From assembly GCA_945833885.1 (NCBI GenBank), contig CAMAFY010000030.1, positions 1 to 35,061 on the forward strand: a stretch of DNA of 35,061 nucleotides, written 5' to 3'. The translations under genes and the position numbers were made by a program. Positions 1 to 7,528 of this stretch are shown one piece after another. Position 1 is the first letter of the stretch. Each line of letters begins with the position of its first letter. Source of the stretch: an uncultured Bacteroidales bacterium. GTDB taxonomy: Bacteria > Bacteroidota > Bacteroidia > Bacteroidales > Bacteroidaceae. The notes under the pieces were generated by a model. It made no database searches. It was not told where the DNA came from and was given only the letters and a program-made list of their open reading frames with translations.

Positions 1-132
1 GAAGGTGGTAGCGGCTCCACGGGCGAAGGCTCTGGCGAAACTACCGAAGGCGGTGGCGGCACTACCGAAGGTGGTAGCGGCTCCACGGGCGAAGGCTCTG
101 GCGAAACTACTGAAGGCAGTGGTGGCACTACC
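1..132 (+). repeat. 66-bp tandem coding repeat in Gly-rich linker
   Basis: Bases 1-66 and 67-132 are nearly identical copies, and a diverged third copy begins at 133. Each copy encodes three shorter units of 8, 7 and 7 residues of the type EGGSGSTG / EGSGETT / EGGGGTT. The array continues past the left edge, so copy number is unknown. Such linkers change length by slippage. Confidence 0.9.
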
Positions 133-1968
133 GAGGGTGGTGAAGGTACAGGCGGAAGTGGCGGTTCGGAAGGCTCGGAGGGTGAGACCACCACTCCTGA
201 TGAACCCGAAAATCCCGACGGACTTCCTATAATCTTCAAGGGGAAAAGCCTCAAAATATTCTTTGATAATGTTGACGCCGAAGGCTTTGTCAGCAAAGAA
301 CCCGACGTGCTCCGACGCGTGAAACTTACGGTAGAAGGCAACGTCACGATGGATGATTGCTCCTTCGACCTCGCGTTTGGCACGGCAGAAACCGACAACG
401 CGGAGTGGAACGTCAAGACGCTTTATGTGCCCGACGCCTATCCCCTCGACCACAGTTGTCTGCAAGTTGAACCGGCACCGACTGATGCCCTCGAATCGTA
501 TACCGCCCTTCAGGAGGTAAAACTCACGTTTGACGGTTTCACAACATTTGCCCTTGATGCCGAACGTGGCACATATTTACAGGCCACTCTCTGCAAGGAC
601 GGGCAACCGCTTTACGAACTTCAGCCCGAAAACTATTCTTATGAAGGCAATGTCCTTACGCTTCGTTTCCCCGTAACCGAGGCGGACATCATCGTGCCGA
701 ACGACAGTGAAATCTCACAAACCCGATTCTCCCTGCTCGTCGATGGCTATGTTTTCCTCGACGAATCCAAATATGTCCTCTCCTTAGTGGAGGATCCTGC
801 AACGGCCGAAGGTGAAGTTGCCTATTCCACCTCTGCCGCTTGGCAGTTGCCGGTACGGAAGATGCCCGTTCCGACGGCCGTCACGGTAACACCCGGTGAC
901 GTGACTTCCTATACCGACCTTTCGCAAATCGTCATCAGTCTTTCCGGCATTACGGACCTGGCATTTGATGACAGTGCTGAAAATACCCCCGTCGCACGGC
1001 TTATCCTCAATGAAAAAGTCATTGCCGACGGCACATTATCGATAGGAGATGAAGGAGTCGTATGCACGTTCTCCGAACTCTCACCTGTCGATTTCGCCCT
1101 TATCTCCGACGCCAGCGATGTTGCGTATGCCGTTGACCTGCAAGTTGAGGCCGACTTGTTGCTTCGCACGGCAGAACTGGAGAATTCCTACCCCTATCAT
1201 CTCAGCATTTCCGCTGATGCCAACGCTACAACGTGGAACGTTCCCGTGACGGTTTATCCCAACCCTGTTGTCAGCGTGAGCACGCCCCTTGCTGAAACTC
1301 CTGTGAAATATACCGATCTCCATGAGATTCTTCTGACTCTCGACGGTTTCAAAACGCTCGAACTCAACGGTTTTGCCGAGGGAAGCGTCGTCCGTGGCGA
1401 CAATTCCACCACCGTCTACCGCTTTGACGCCGGAAAGTGCAGCGTCGACGGTATGCAACTTCGGATAGACCTGTCGGAACTTGCGCATACCGCTGTGGTG
1501 GTGACGCCGGAATACACCGAAAGTACCATCTCGCTGGCCCTGCATTTCGATGCCGACATCCTGCTCGACGGCATGCCTTACCGCCTTGTGCTGAACGGTA
1601 GCGAGGACAATGCCGAATGGAAGGTCGAGGCCATCGTCATCCGCGATATGCCAGCGCCCGTCGTCAGTTATGCCTATGGCGTACTTTCTATGTCGAACGG
1701 CATAGAAGGCGCCACTTATCACTACACTATTACCAGCGATGACCACGAGGCTACGGGCAACGTGACGCTCGAAAAGAACGGCGTCACGGGATTCGGACAG
1801 GCGAGAATCAAACAATTCTTTACCATTGAGGTGTATGCCAGTGCCGAAGGTTACAACGATTCGGAAACCGTAACCTATTATCTTGACTTCAGCGGCGAAT
1901 ATCCTGAGGTATATCAGGGGGAATCGGCCGATGGAACTGTCTATTTCGCACCGAGAACACGCCGATAA
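1..1968 (+). CDS. Large repeat-containing surface/secreted protein, 5' end outside window
   Basis: The reading frame is open from base 1, so the N-terminus is missing; 655 codons are visible. An internal GTG at 307 is in the same frame and is not the true start. Residues 1 to about 66 form a low-complexity linker of Gly, Glu, Thr and Ser built from a 22-residue repeat. Three related beta-rich segments follow, each opened by a similar motif (ESYTALQEVKLTFDGF near residue 165, SYTDLSQIVISLSGI near 302, KYTDLHEILLTLDGF near 437), so the spacing is roughly 130-140 residues. The last 80 residues (YHYTITSDD, IEVYASAEGY) resemble the chitobiase C-terminal-like beta domains seen in Bacteroidetes surface proteins. 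I see no clear T9SS sorting domain; the protein ends in APRTRR. An extracellular or adhesin-like role is inferred from composition only. Confidence 0.8.
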   Translation, partial: EGGSGSTGEGSGETTEGGGGTTEGGSGSTGEGSGETTEGSGGTTEGGEGTGGSGGSEGSEGETTTPDEPENPDGLPIIFKGKSLKIFFDNVDAEGFVSKEPDVLRRVKLTVEGNVTMDDCSFDLAFGTAETDNAEWNVKTLYVPDAYPLDHSCLQVEPAPTDALESYTALQEVKLTFDGFTTFALDAERGTYLQATLCKDGQPLYELQPENYSYEGNVLTLRFPVTEADIIVPNDSEISQTRFSLLVDGYVFLDESKYVLSLVEDPATAEGEVAYSTSAAWQLPVRKMPVPTAVTVTPGDVTSYTDLSQIVISLSGITDLAFDDSAENTPVARLILNEKVIADGTLSIGDEGVVCTFSELSPVDFALISDASDVAYAVDLQVEADLLLRTAELENSYPYHLSISADANATTWNVPVTVYPNPVVSVSTPLAETPVKYTDLHEILLTLDGFKTLELNGFAEGSVVRGDNSTTVYRFDAGKCSVDGMQLRIDLSELAHTAVVVTPEYTESTISLALHFDADILLDGMPYRLVLNGSEDNAEWKVEAIVIRDMPAPVVSYAYGVLSMSNGIEGATYHYTITSDDHEATGNVTLEKNGVTGFGQARIKQFFTIEVYASAEGYNDSETVTYYLDFSGEYPEVYQGESADGTVYFAPRTRR

Positions 1969-1997
1969 TCTCAACGTAATTTTCAAGAATCCCCTAT

Positions 1998-2107
1998 AAG
2001 AATTTCAGGAATCTCTTTTAAGAATTTCCGGACTCACCTTTGAGTATTTCCGGAATCTCTTTTAAGAAATACAGGAATCTTCTTTAAGAATTTCCGGAAT
2101 CACCTTT
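1998..2107. repeat. Array A: five tandem 22-bp units
   Basis: Five consecutive 22-bp units start at 1998, 2020, 2042, 2064 and 2086. The core is AAGAATTTCCGGAATC with CCGGA or CAGGA at the same offset in each unit (2006, 2028, 2050, 2072, 2094). There are no spacers. The array fills most of the gap between the upstream surface-protein gene and serS and ends 23 bp before the serS ATG, so it would lie in or near the serS leader. Confidence 0.92.
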
Positions 2108-2130
2108 GAAAACATAATCTTTTACACTAT

Positions 2131-3450
2131 ATGCTGACCATAAAACAGATTGTAGACGACAAAGAAGCCGTCATCCGCGGACTGGAAAAGAAGCATTTCG
2201 CTGACGCCCGCGCCACGATAGACAAAGTACTTGAAATCGACAACCGCCGCAAGGTGGCTCAGATGGAGAAGGACGCCGTATTGGCAGAACAGAACAAGAT
2301 TGCCAAAAGCATTGGCCAACTCATGAAGCAGGGCCAGCGCGAGGAGGCGGAAGTTCAGAAGGCGCGTGTGGCAGACCTGAAGGTGCGCTCCGCACAACTT
2401 GAGGATGCCATGAAGCAGGCCGAGAATGAGCGCACACAACTCCTCTATACCATCCCTAATGTTCCATACGACCTTGTTCCCGAAGGCGTTACCGCCGCTG
2501 ATAATCTTGTGGTTAAGAGCAATTTGCGCGAATGTCGCGAGGGAGACTGCGTAGGAAACTGGGATATTAACCCGGATGTTGAGAGCGCACGTCTGCCACA
2601 TTGGGACCTTGCACGCGAATATGACCTCATCGATTTCGACCTTGGTGTGAAGATCACCGGTGCCGGTTTCCCCGTCTACAAAGGTTATGGTGCGCGTTTG
2701 CAGCGTGCCCTCATCAATTTCTTCCTTGACGAGGCACGTGCTGCGGGATATACCGAAATCATGCCTCCGACAGTTGTGAACGAAGCCAGCGGATATGGTA
2801 CGGGACAACTCCCCGACAAGGAAGGCCAGATGTACCATTGCGACCTCGATAATCTTTATCTTATTCCTACGGCAGAGGTTCCCGTGACGAACATCTTCCG
2901 CGATGTCATCCTCGAAGAGAAGGAACTCCCCGTGCGTTGCTGCGCCTATACCCAGTGCTTCCGCCGCGAGGCTGGCAGTTATGGCAAGGATGTGCGTGGC
3001 CTGAACCGCCTCCACGAGTTCTCGAAGATTGAGATTGTACGCATTGACAGCCCCGAACATTCCGATGAGAGCCACAAGGAGATGCTCGCTCATGTGGAAG
3101 GCCTGCTCCAGAAACTTGAACTTCCCTACCGAATCCTCCGTCTCTGTGGCGGCGACATGAGTTTCACCGCAGCCCTTTGCTACGACTTTGAGGTGTATTC
3201 CGAGGCCCAGCACCGTTGGCTTGAGGTAAGTTCTGTCAGCAACTTCGACAGTTATCAGGCCAATCGTCTGCACTGCCGCTATCGCCGTGCTGAGGACAAG
3301 AAGATAGAACTCTGCCACACCCTTAACGGTTCCGCCCTTGCTCTCCCGCGCATCGTTGCCGCTCTTCTTGAGAACAACCAATGTCCCGAGGGCATTCGTA
3401 TCCCCAAGGCCCTTCAACCTTACATGGGAACGGATATGATTACCAAGTAA
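2131..3450 (+). CDS. serS: Serine--tRNA ligase
   Basis: Class II aminoacyl-tRNA synthetase of 439 residues that charges tRNA-Ser (and tRNA-Sec where present) in the cytoplasm. The N-terminal 110 residues are charged and helical, as expected for the antiparallel coiled-coil arm that contacts the tRNA variable loop. Class II motifs are present: motif 1 region PPTVVNEASGYGTGQLP, the TAEVP serine-site signature, motif 2 around CFRREAGSYGKDVRGLNR, and motif 3 LNGSALALPRIVAALLENNQ near the C-terminus. Length is only slightly above the usual 420-430 residues. The ATG at 2131 gives the standard MLxIKxI-type N-terminus. A 22-bp repeat array lies directly upstream and a strong terminator follows, so the gene is probably transcribed alone or as the end of a unit. 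Confidence 0.98.
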   Translation: MLTIKQIVDDKEAVIRGLEKKHFADARATIDKVLEIDNRRKVAQMEKDAVLAEQNKIAKSIGQLMKQGQREEAEVQKARVADLKVRSAQLEDAMKQAENERTQLLYTIPNVPYDLVPEGVTAADNLVVKSNLRECREGDCVGNWDINPDVESARLPHWDLAREYDLIDFDLGVKITGAGFPVYKGYGARLQRALINFFLDEARAAGYTEIMPPTVVNEASGYGTGQLPDKEGQMYHCDLDNLYLIPTAEVPVTNIFRDVILEEKELPVRCCAYTQCFRREAGSYGKDVRGLNRLHEFSKIEIVRIDSPEHSDESHKEMLAHVEGLLQKLELPYRILRLCGGDMSFTAALCYDFEVYSEAQHRWLEVSSVSNFDSYQANRLHCRYRRAEDKKIELCHTLNGSALALPRIVAALLENNQCPEGIRIPKALQPYMGTDMITK

Positions 3451-3471
3451 ATCTGCCGGATATAACAGAAC

Positions 3472-3512
3472 AATCCCCTGGCTACCGCGAAGGTAACCAG
3501 GGGATTTCTTTT
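3472..3512 (+). terminator. Rho-independent terminator after serS
   Basis: A 15-bp stem (AATCCCCTGGCTACC at 3472-3486 with its partner at 3492-3506, one mismatch) has a 5-base loop GCGAA and is followed by a T-rich run. It lies 22 bp after the serS stop codon. Confidence 0.88.
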
Positions 3513-3523
3513 GGATTTCTTTT

Positions 3524-3699
3524 CCGGATGTCTTGTTTTCTCTCCGGATGCTTTGGATGATTTACTGGAATTTTTAGCAGTTTTTCTCCGGATGCTTTGG
3601 ATGATTTACCGGAATTCCTTGCTAATGTACTCCGGATGCTTTGGGATTATGCCCCGGCAGAGTGCGGGTTGGTTTCCGGACGTTTTGTGATTTCCGGAT
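3524..3699. repeat. Array B: 44-bp repeats with CCGGA every ~22 bp
   Basis: CTCCGGATGCTTTGG recurs at 3542, 3586 and 3630, exactly 44 bp apart. Between them a second CCGGA/CTGGA falls near the midpoint. CCGGA-type cores are seen at 3524, 3544, 3565, 3588, 3609, 3632, 3654 (CCGGC), 3676 and 3694, so the spacing is 18-23 bp and mostly 21-23. The array occupies the gap between the convergent serS and FHS permease genes, downstream of the serS terminator. Confidence 0.85.
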
Positions 3700-3743
3700 A
3701 AACCATCAGTATTTGTTCTTGCTATTTACGGCCTTTCGGGGAA

Positions 3744-5006
3744 TCATTTTCCGCGATGGCAGACGTAGAGGGCGTAGAGCATGACGGCAGCGTAGCCGAG
3801 GAGGGGTACCACAAAGGCGGTGGACATGTCGAGAACATCGGAGCAATAGGCCATAAGGAACGTTCCGATGGCGCCACCGATGGGGGTCATCATCATGAAC
3901 GATGACGCACGTTTGGTGTCGGTGGCCGAGAATCCTTTCAGGCAAATGGCGAAGATGGTGGGGAACATGATGGCCTCGAAGGCGTAGATGGCCAGCAGGC
4001 AGGCGATGCTGAGCATAGGAACACCGAGCATTCCTCCGATGTCGCACATTACGCCTGCGCTTGTCAGCACCGTTCCTATGGCGCATCCCAGCAGGTAACG
4101 TTCGGCACGCACCATGCTCATGGCAAAACTTCCGAACACGCGCGCGAGCATAAAGATGAGGAGACCTCCCATGGAGAGAATCTGTGCCGCGTCAAATTTG
4201 TCAAACGAATGCACGTCGGTCATGTAGTTGACAAAAAGACTGTTGATGGCAATCTCCGATATCTCGTAGCAGAGGAGTGCGAGGATGCCGAGTACGAATG
4301 CGCGGCGTTTCCACACGCTGAACAGTCCGTCCGCAGTATTCTGCCCCTCTTCCAGGGCGTCATCCTCGCGGATTTCGGGAAGTTGTACGCGGAGGAAGAG
4401 GAAAGCCACAACAACCACCATCGCGCCCATCAGACAATAGGGCAGCGAAAGCGAGGGATTTTCGCCGAAAAGCATGTATCCGCCAATCATAGGACCTACG
4501 GTACAGCCCAGACCATTGAAACTTTGGCTCAGGTTGAGGCGGCTTGCCGCCGACTCTTTCGCGCCCAACGAGGCGGAATATGGGTTTGCCGCCGTCTCGA
4601 GGAACGCCAATCCGCATCCTAAGACGAAGAGTGCGCTGAGGAAAATCCAGAACGGGTTGATGCTGCTGCCGGGGAGCAGTTGTCCCTCTGCCAGCATTTC
4701 ACCGGGAACAAAGGCGAAGGCGCCGATGGCAAAGAGCGTGAGACCGAGGACCACACCCCGACGATAGCCCCAGCGGGCAATGACAAGTCCGGCGGGAATA
4801 GCCATCAAACAGTAGGCGACGTACACAGAAAACTGTACCATCGACGACTCTGTGCGGCTGATATCGAGGACCTCCTGAAAATGTTTGTTGAGGATGTCGA
4901 GTACGGAGCGGGCAAATCCCCAGAGGAAGAACAGGCTGGTGATGAGGATGAACGGCACCATGTAACCCTTTCCTACAAGACGCGTTTTCGTTGACGTTGT
5001 ATTCAT
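3744..5006 (-). CDS. FHS-family (FucP-like) sugar:H+ symporter, MFS
   Basis: A 420-residue, 12-helix major facilitator protein of the fucose-galactose-glucose/gluconate:H+ symporter (FHS) family in the inner membrane. The first helix reads FFLWGFARSVLDILNKHFQ, matching the FucP first-helix signature. Asp37 and Glu137 (in AFLETAANPY) line up with the two acidic residues essential in E. coli FucP (Asp46, Glu135). A charged cytoplasmic loop (residues about 210-230) separates the two six-helix halves. Substrate cannot be fixed from sequence; fucose or another hexose is likely. It starts 48 bp after the M13 peptidase stop on the same strand, so the two are probably co-transcribed although their functions are not obviously linked. 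Confidence 0.9.
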   Translation of the reverse strand: MNTTSTKTRLVGKGYMVPFILITSLFFLWGFARSVLDILNKHFQEVLDISRTESSMVQFSVYVAYCLMAIPAGLVIARWGYRRGVVLGLTLFAIGAFAFVPGEMLAEGQLLPGSSINPFWIFLSALFVLGCGLAFLETAANPYSASLGAKESAASRLNLSQSFNGLGCTVGPMIGGYMLFGENPSLSLPYCLMGAMVVVVAFLFLRVQLPEIREDDALEEGQNTADGLFSVWKRRAFVLGILALLCYEISEIAINSLFVNYMTDVHSFDKFDAAQILSMGGLLIFMLARVFGSFAMSMVRAERYLLGCAIGTVLTSAGVMCDIGGMLGVPMLSIACLLAIYAFEAIMFPTIFAICLKGFSATDTKRASSFMMMTPIGGAIGTFLMAYCSDVLDMSTAFVVPLLGYAAVMLYALYVCHRGK

Positions 5007-5054
5007 GGTGTTTTACGGAGTATGAAAGTGGATGAATGTCCTGTAATCAACGGG

Positions 5055-7079
5055 TTACCATACCATGACGCGGTTCTTGGGAGCCACGTAGAGGGGTGCG
5101 TTCTTCTTGATGTTGAAGGCCTTGTACCAGGCGTCGATATGCGGGAGAGCGCCATTTACGCGCCAGCGTCCGATAGAGTGGGGGTCGGTCTTCGTCAGTT
5201 GGCGGATGCTTTCCTCGCGGGCGTTGTTCGCCCAGATGAGGCCGTAACTCAGGAAGAACCGCTGGTCGGGGGTGAAACCGTCGACCGTCTTCAGCGGGTT
5301 CTGCTGCATCACATTGTGCAATGCCTGATGAGCGACCATCAGACCTCCGTGGTCCGCAAGATTTTCGCCGAGTGTGAGTTCGCCGTTGCACTTCAATCCG
5401 GGCAAAGCCTCGAGGTTGTTGAAGTAATCCACCATCTTCTGCGTGCGTTCCTTGAAGCGTGTGGCATCCTCTTCCGTCCACCAGTTGTTGAGATTGCCGT
5501 CCTTGTCGTACTTACATCCCTGGTCATCGAAGCCATGTGTCATCTCATGACCGATGACAACGCCGATGGCGCCATAGTTGGCAGCGTCATCTGCCTCCGG
5601 ATTGAAGAAGGGTGGTTGCAGGATTCCTGCGGGGAAGCAGATCTCGTTTGTGGTAGGATTGTAGTAAGCGTTGATGGTTTGGGGCGTCATCAGCCATTCA
5701 TCGCGGTCGACGGGCTTGTTGACGTGCTGGGAAATGTGGTGGTCGGTGCGCCATCCTGCGGCAGCCATGATGTTCTCATAGTAACTCTTCTTCTCGTCGA
5801 TGACAAGTCTTGAATAGTCCGTCCACTTGTCGGGATATCCGATTTTGACGTAGAATGTGGAGAGTTTCTCGTGGGCTTTCTCCTTGGTTGCCGCGCTCAT
5901 CCAGTCCTGAGCGTCGATGCGTTGTCCGAGGGCAATGGCTAATTGGTTGACAAGTTCCTTCATACGCGTCTTGCTGCTCTCGGGGAAGAAGCGCTCGACG
6001 TAGATCTTTCCGACGGCTTCTCCGAGCACATTGTCGACAATGCCCACGGCACGCTTCCATCTTGGGCGGTCCTGCTCCGAGCCTTGCAGTGTTTTGCCAT
6101 AGAAACCGAAGGAAAGCGCGCGGAAATCGTCCGACATATAGTTGGCGGCATCGTCGATAAGGCGGAAGGCGGTAAAGTGTTTCAGGTCGTCGAGTGTTGC
6201 ATCGGCAAGCATCTTCTCCAAAGCATGGAGGGGCTCAACCTGGCCCACCACCACTTCCGTAAAGGCAGGATAACCCTCCATAAGGAAGTAAGTGCTCCAG
6301 TCGATGCCGGGGAAATCGGTGAGAAGTTCGGCATACGACATCTTGTGGTAGTTGGCTTCGGGGTTGCGGAGTTGCACAGCCGAATAGTTGCTTTCGGCCT
6401 GGCGGGTCTCCAGGCTGAGGATGGCCTCGGCCTTCTTCTGTGCTGAAGCCTCGTCGTCGCCGGTCATCACGAAGAGTTTTGCCACGTATTCGCTGTAGGC
6501 TGTGCGGATTTGCTCCATAGCCTCGTCCTTTTCGAGGTAGAAACTCCGTTCTCCCAGCGTCAGATGGGGCTGGAAAATCTGCACGATGTTCTGCTTTGCG
6601 TTCTTTTCATCGGCACCGCAGTAGGAGGAGATGAGCCCGGGAACGCCCAAACGGCTCAGACGGCTTTGGAGGACAAACAGTTCCTTCTTGTTCTTCGCCG
6701 CATAGATGTCGCTGAGGATTTGGCGGATAGGCTCGAAACCCTCGGCATTCAGGCGGGCGGAGTCCATGGCCAGACGGTAGAGACCGCCGATTTTCTGCTC
6801 CAGCGAGCCCTCGGCAGCCTGTTGTTTCGACAGGTCGAGGATGATGTCGCGCAGACGTTCCTGATTCGTTTCGTTGAGTTTGTTGAAGTGACCGTAGCGG
6901 CTGTGTTCGGGGGTGAGGGGATTTGCAGCCATCCAACCTCCGCCGGAATACTGGAAAAAGTCCGTTCCGGGCTTTGCCGAAAGGTCCATGTTAGCACAGT
7001 CGATGCCGGTGCTCAGACCCTGTGCCATGCAGGATGTGGAGAGCATGGCCAGAGCGGGAATGATTTGTTTCAGTGTCAT
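5055..7079 (-). CDS. M13 family (neprilysin/PepO-like) zinc metallopeptidase
   Basis: Exported zinc endopeptidase of 674 residues that should cleave oligopeptides in the periplasm or at the surface. An N-terminal signal peptide (MTLKQIIPALAMLSTSCMAQ) is followed by the M13 N-terminal signature DFFQYSGGGWM (residues 40-50). The catalytic domain carries NAYYNPTTNEICFPAGILQPP (470-490), the zinc site HEMTH at 511-515, and GENLADHGG at 571-579, which supplies the third zinc ligand Glu572 and Asp576. It ends in VMVW, the expected Trp terminus. Length and motif order are normal for the family and no active-site residue is missing. The adjacent Cys17 makes a lipoprotein possible, but the lipobox is poor. 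It is followed at 48 bp by the FHS permease. Confidence 0.95.
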   Translation of the reverse strand: MTLKQIIPALAMLSTSCMAQGLSTGIDCANMDLSAKPGTDFFQYSGGGWMAANPLTPEHSRYGHFNKLNETNQERLRDIILDLSKQQAAEGSLEQKIGGLYRLAMDSARLNAEGFEPIRQILSDIYAAKNKKELFVLQSRLSRLGVPGLISSYCGADEKNAKQNIVQIFQPHLTLGERSFYLEKDEAMEQIRTAYSEYVAKLFVMTGDDEASAQKKAEAILSLETRQAESNYSAVQLRNPEANYHKMSYAELLTDFPGIDWSTYFLMEGYPAFTEVVVGQVEPLHALEKMLADATLDDLKHFTAFRLIDDAANYMSDDFRALSFGFYGKTLQGSEQDRPRWKRAVGIVDNVLGEAVGKIYVERFFPESSKTRMKELVNQLAIALGQRIDAQDWMSAATKEKAHEKLSTFYVKIGYPDKWTDYSRLVIDEKKSYYENIMAAAGWRTDHHISQHVNKPVDRDEWLMTPQTINAYYNPTTNEICFPAGILQPPFFNPEADDAANYGAIGVVIGHEMTHGFDDQGCKYDKDGNLNNWWTEEDATRFKERTQKMVDYFNNLEALPGLKCNGELTLGENLADHGGLMVAHQALHNVMQQNPLKTVDGFTPDQRFFLSYGLIWANNAREESIRQLTKTDPHSIGRWRVNGALPHIDAWYKAFNIKKNAPLYVAPKNRVMVW

Positions 7080-7143
7080 GTTGTGGGATAATCAGAAAGT
7101 AGTGATAGTCCTTTCAGAAAAATGTTTATGAAAAAGTTGTGGT

Positions 7144-7170
7144 AAAGGTGGCCATTCCACCTTTTTTTAC
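7144..7170 (+). terminator. Small hairpin followed by T-run (weak)
   Basis: AAAGGTGG at 7144-7151 pairs with CCACCTTT at 7157-7164 around a 5-base loop and is followed by more T residues. No plus-strand gene ends here, so this may instead be a leader hairpin in the M13 peptidase transcript, whose start codon lies about 65 bp away. Confidence 0.25.
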
Positions 7171-7245
7171 GGTTGTTTGTGGCTGTTTTACGGTTGTTCG
7201 TGGCAATCTTCAAATATGGTAGAGCGGAATATGCCAAAAGCATAT

Positions 7246-7393
7246 TTGAATTTTCCTAAAAGAAATCATAGGATTTCCTAAGATTTTCCATAGGATTTCC
7301 TAAGATTTTGCTAGGATTGCCTAGGAATTACATAGGTTTTCCTAGGATTTTCCTAGGGTTTACTAAAAAAATCCATAGAATCTCCTAAAAGCC
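7246..7393. repeat. Array C: about thirteen tandem 11-bp units
   Basis: The unit TAGGATTTTCC, or a close variant such as ATAGGATTTCC, TAAGATTTTCC or TAGGATTGCC, repeats head to tail with a length of 10-11 bp (starts at 7246, 7257, 7268, 7279, 7290, 7301, 7312, 7322, 7332, 7343, 7354, 7364, 7375). Alternating units are more alike, giving a 22-bp higher period. Many junctions form the palindrome CCTAGG. The array lies upstream of the M13 peptidase start and 24 bp from array D. Confidence 0.88.
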
Positions 7394-7417
7394 ACACGCA
7401 GAAAACCCTAAAAAAAA

Positions 7418-7527
7418 GTGCGGCACTTTTGATATGGTTCTGCGGCAGTTAACCGTGTGAAGTGCGGCAGTTTCCGTTGCGTTTTGCGGTAGTTTCCGTT
7501 GCGTTTTGCGGCAGTTCTTTCGGGGCG
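7418..7527. repeat. Array D: five tandem 22-bp units
   Basis: Units start at 7418, 7440, 7462, 7484 and 7506, each beginning with (G/C/T)TGCGGCAGTT or a one-base variant. The third and fourth share TTTCCGTTGCGTT. The sequence is unrelated to arrays A and C but has the same period. The last unit ends one base before the ABC-F stop codon at 7529-7531. Confidence 0.9.
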
Positions 7528-7528
7528 T

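Noticed and set aside
5-232. 75-codon Ala/Lys-rich frame at the left edge
   Set aside because: It is a shifted reading of the Gly-rich tandem repeat; the true frame continues into the large protein.
1998-2107. CRISPR array
   Set aside because: Units are contiguous with no unique spacers, and 22 bp is too short for a repeat-spacer unit. The same applies to the other arrays.
2122-3417. 431-codon minus-strand frame opposite serS
   Set aside because: Antisense shadow of a complete serS; no recognisable domains.
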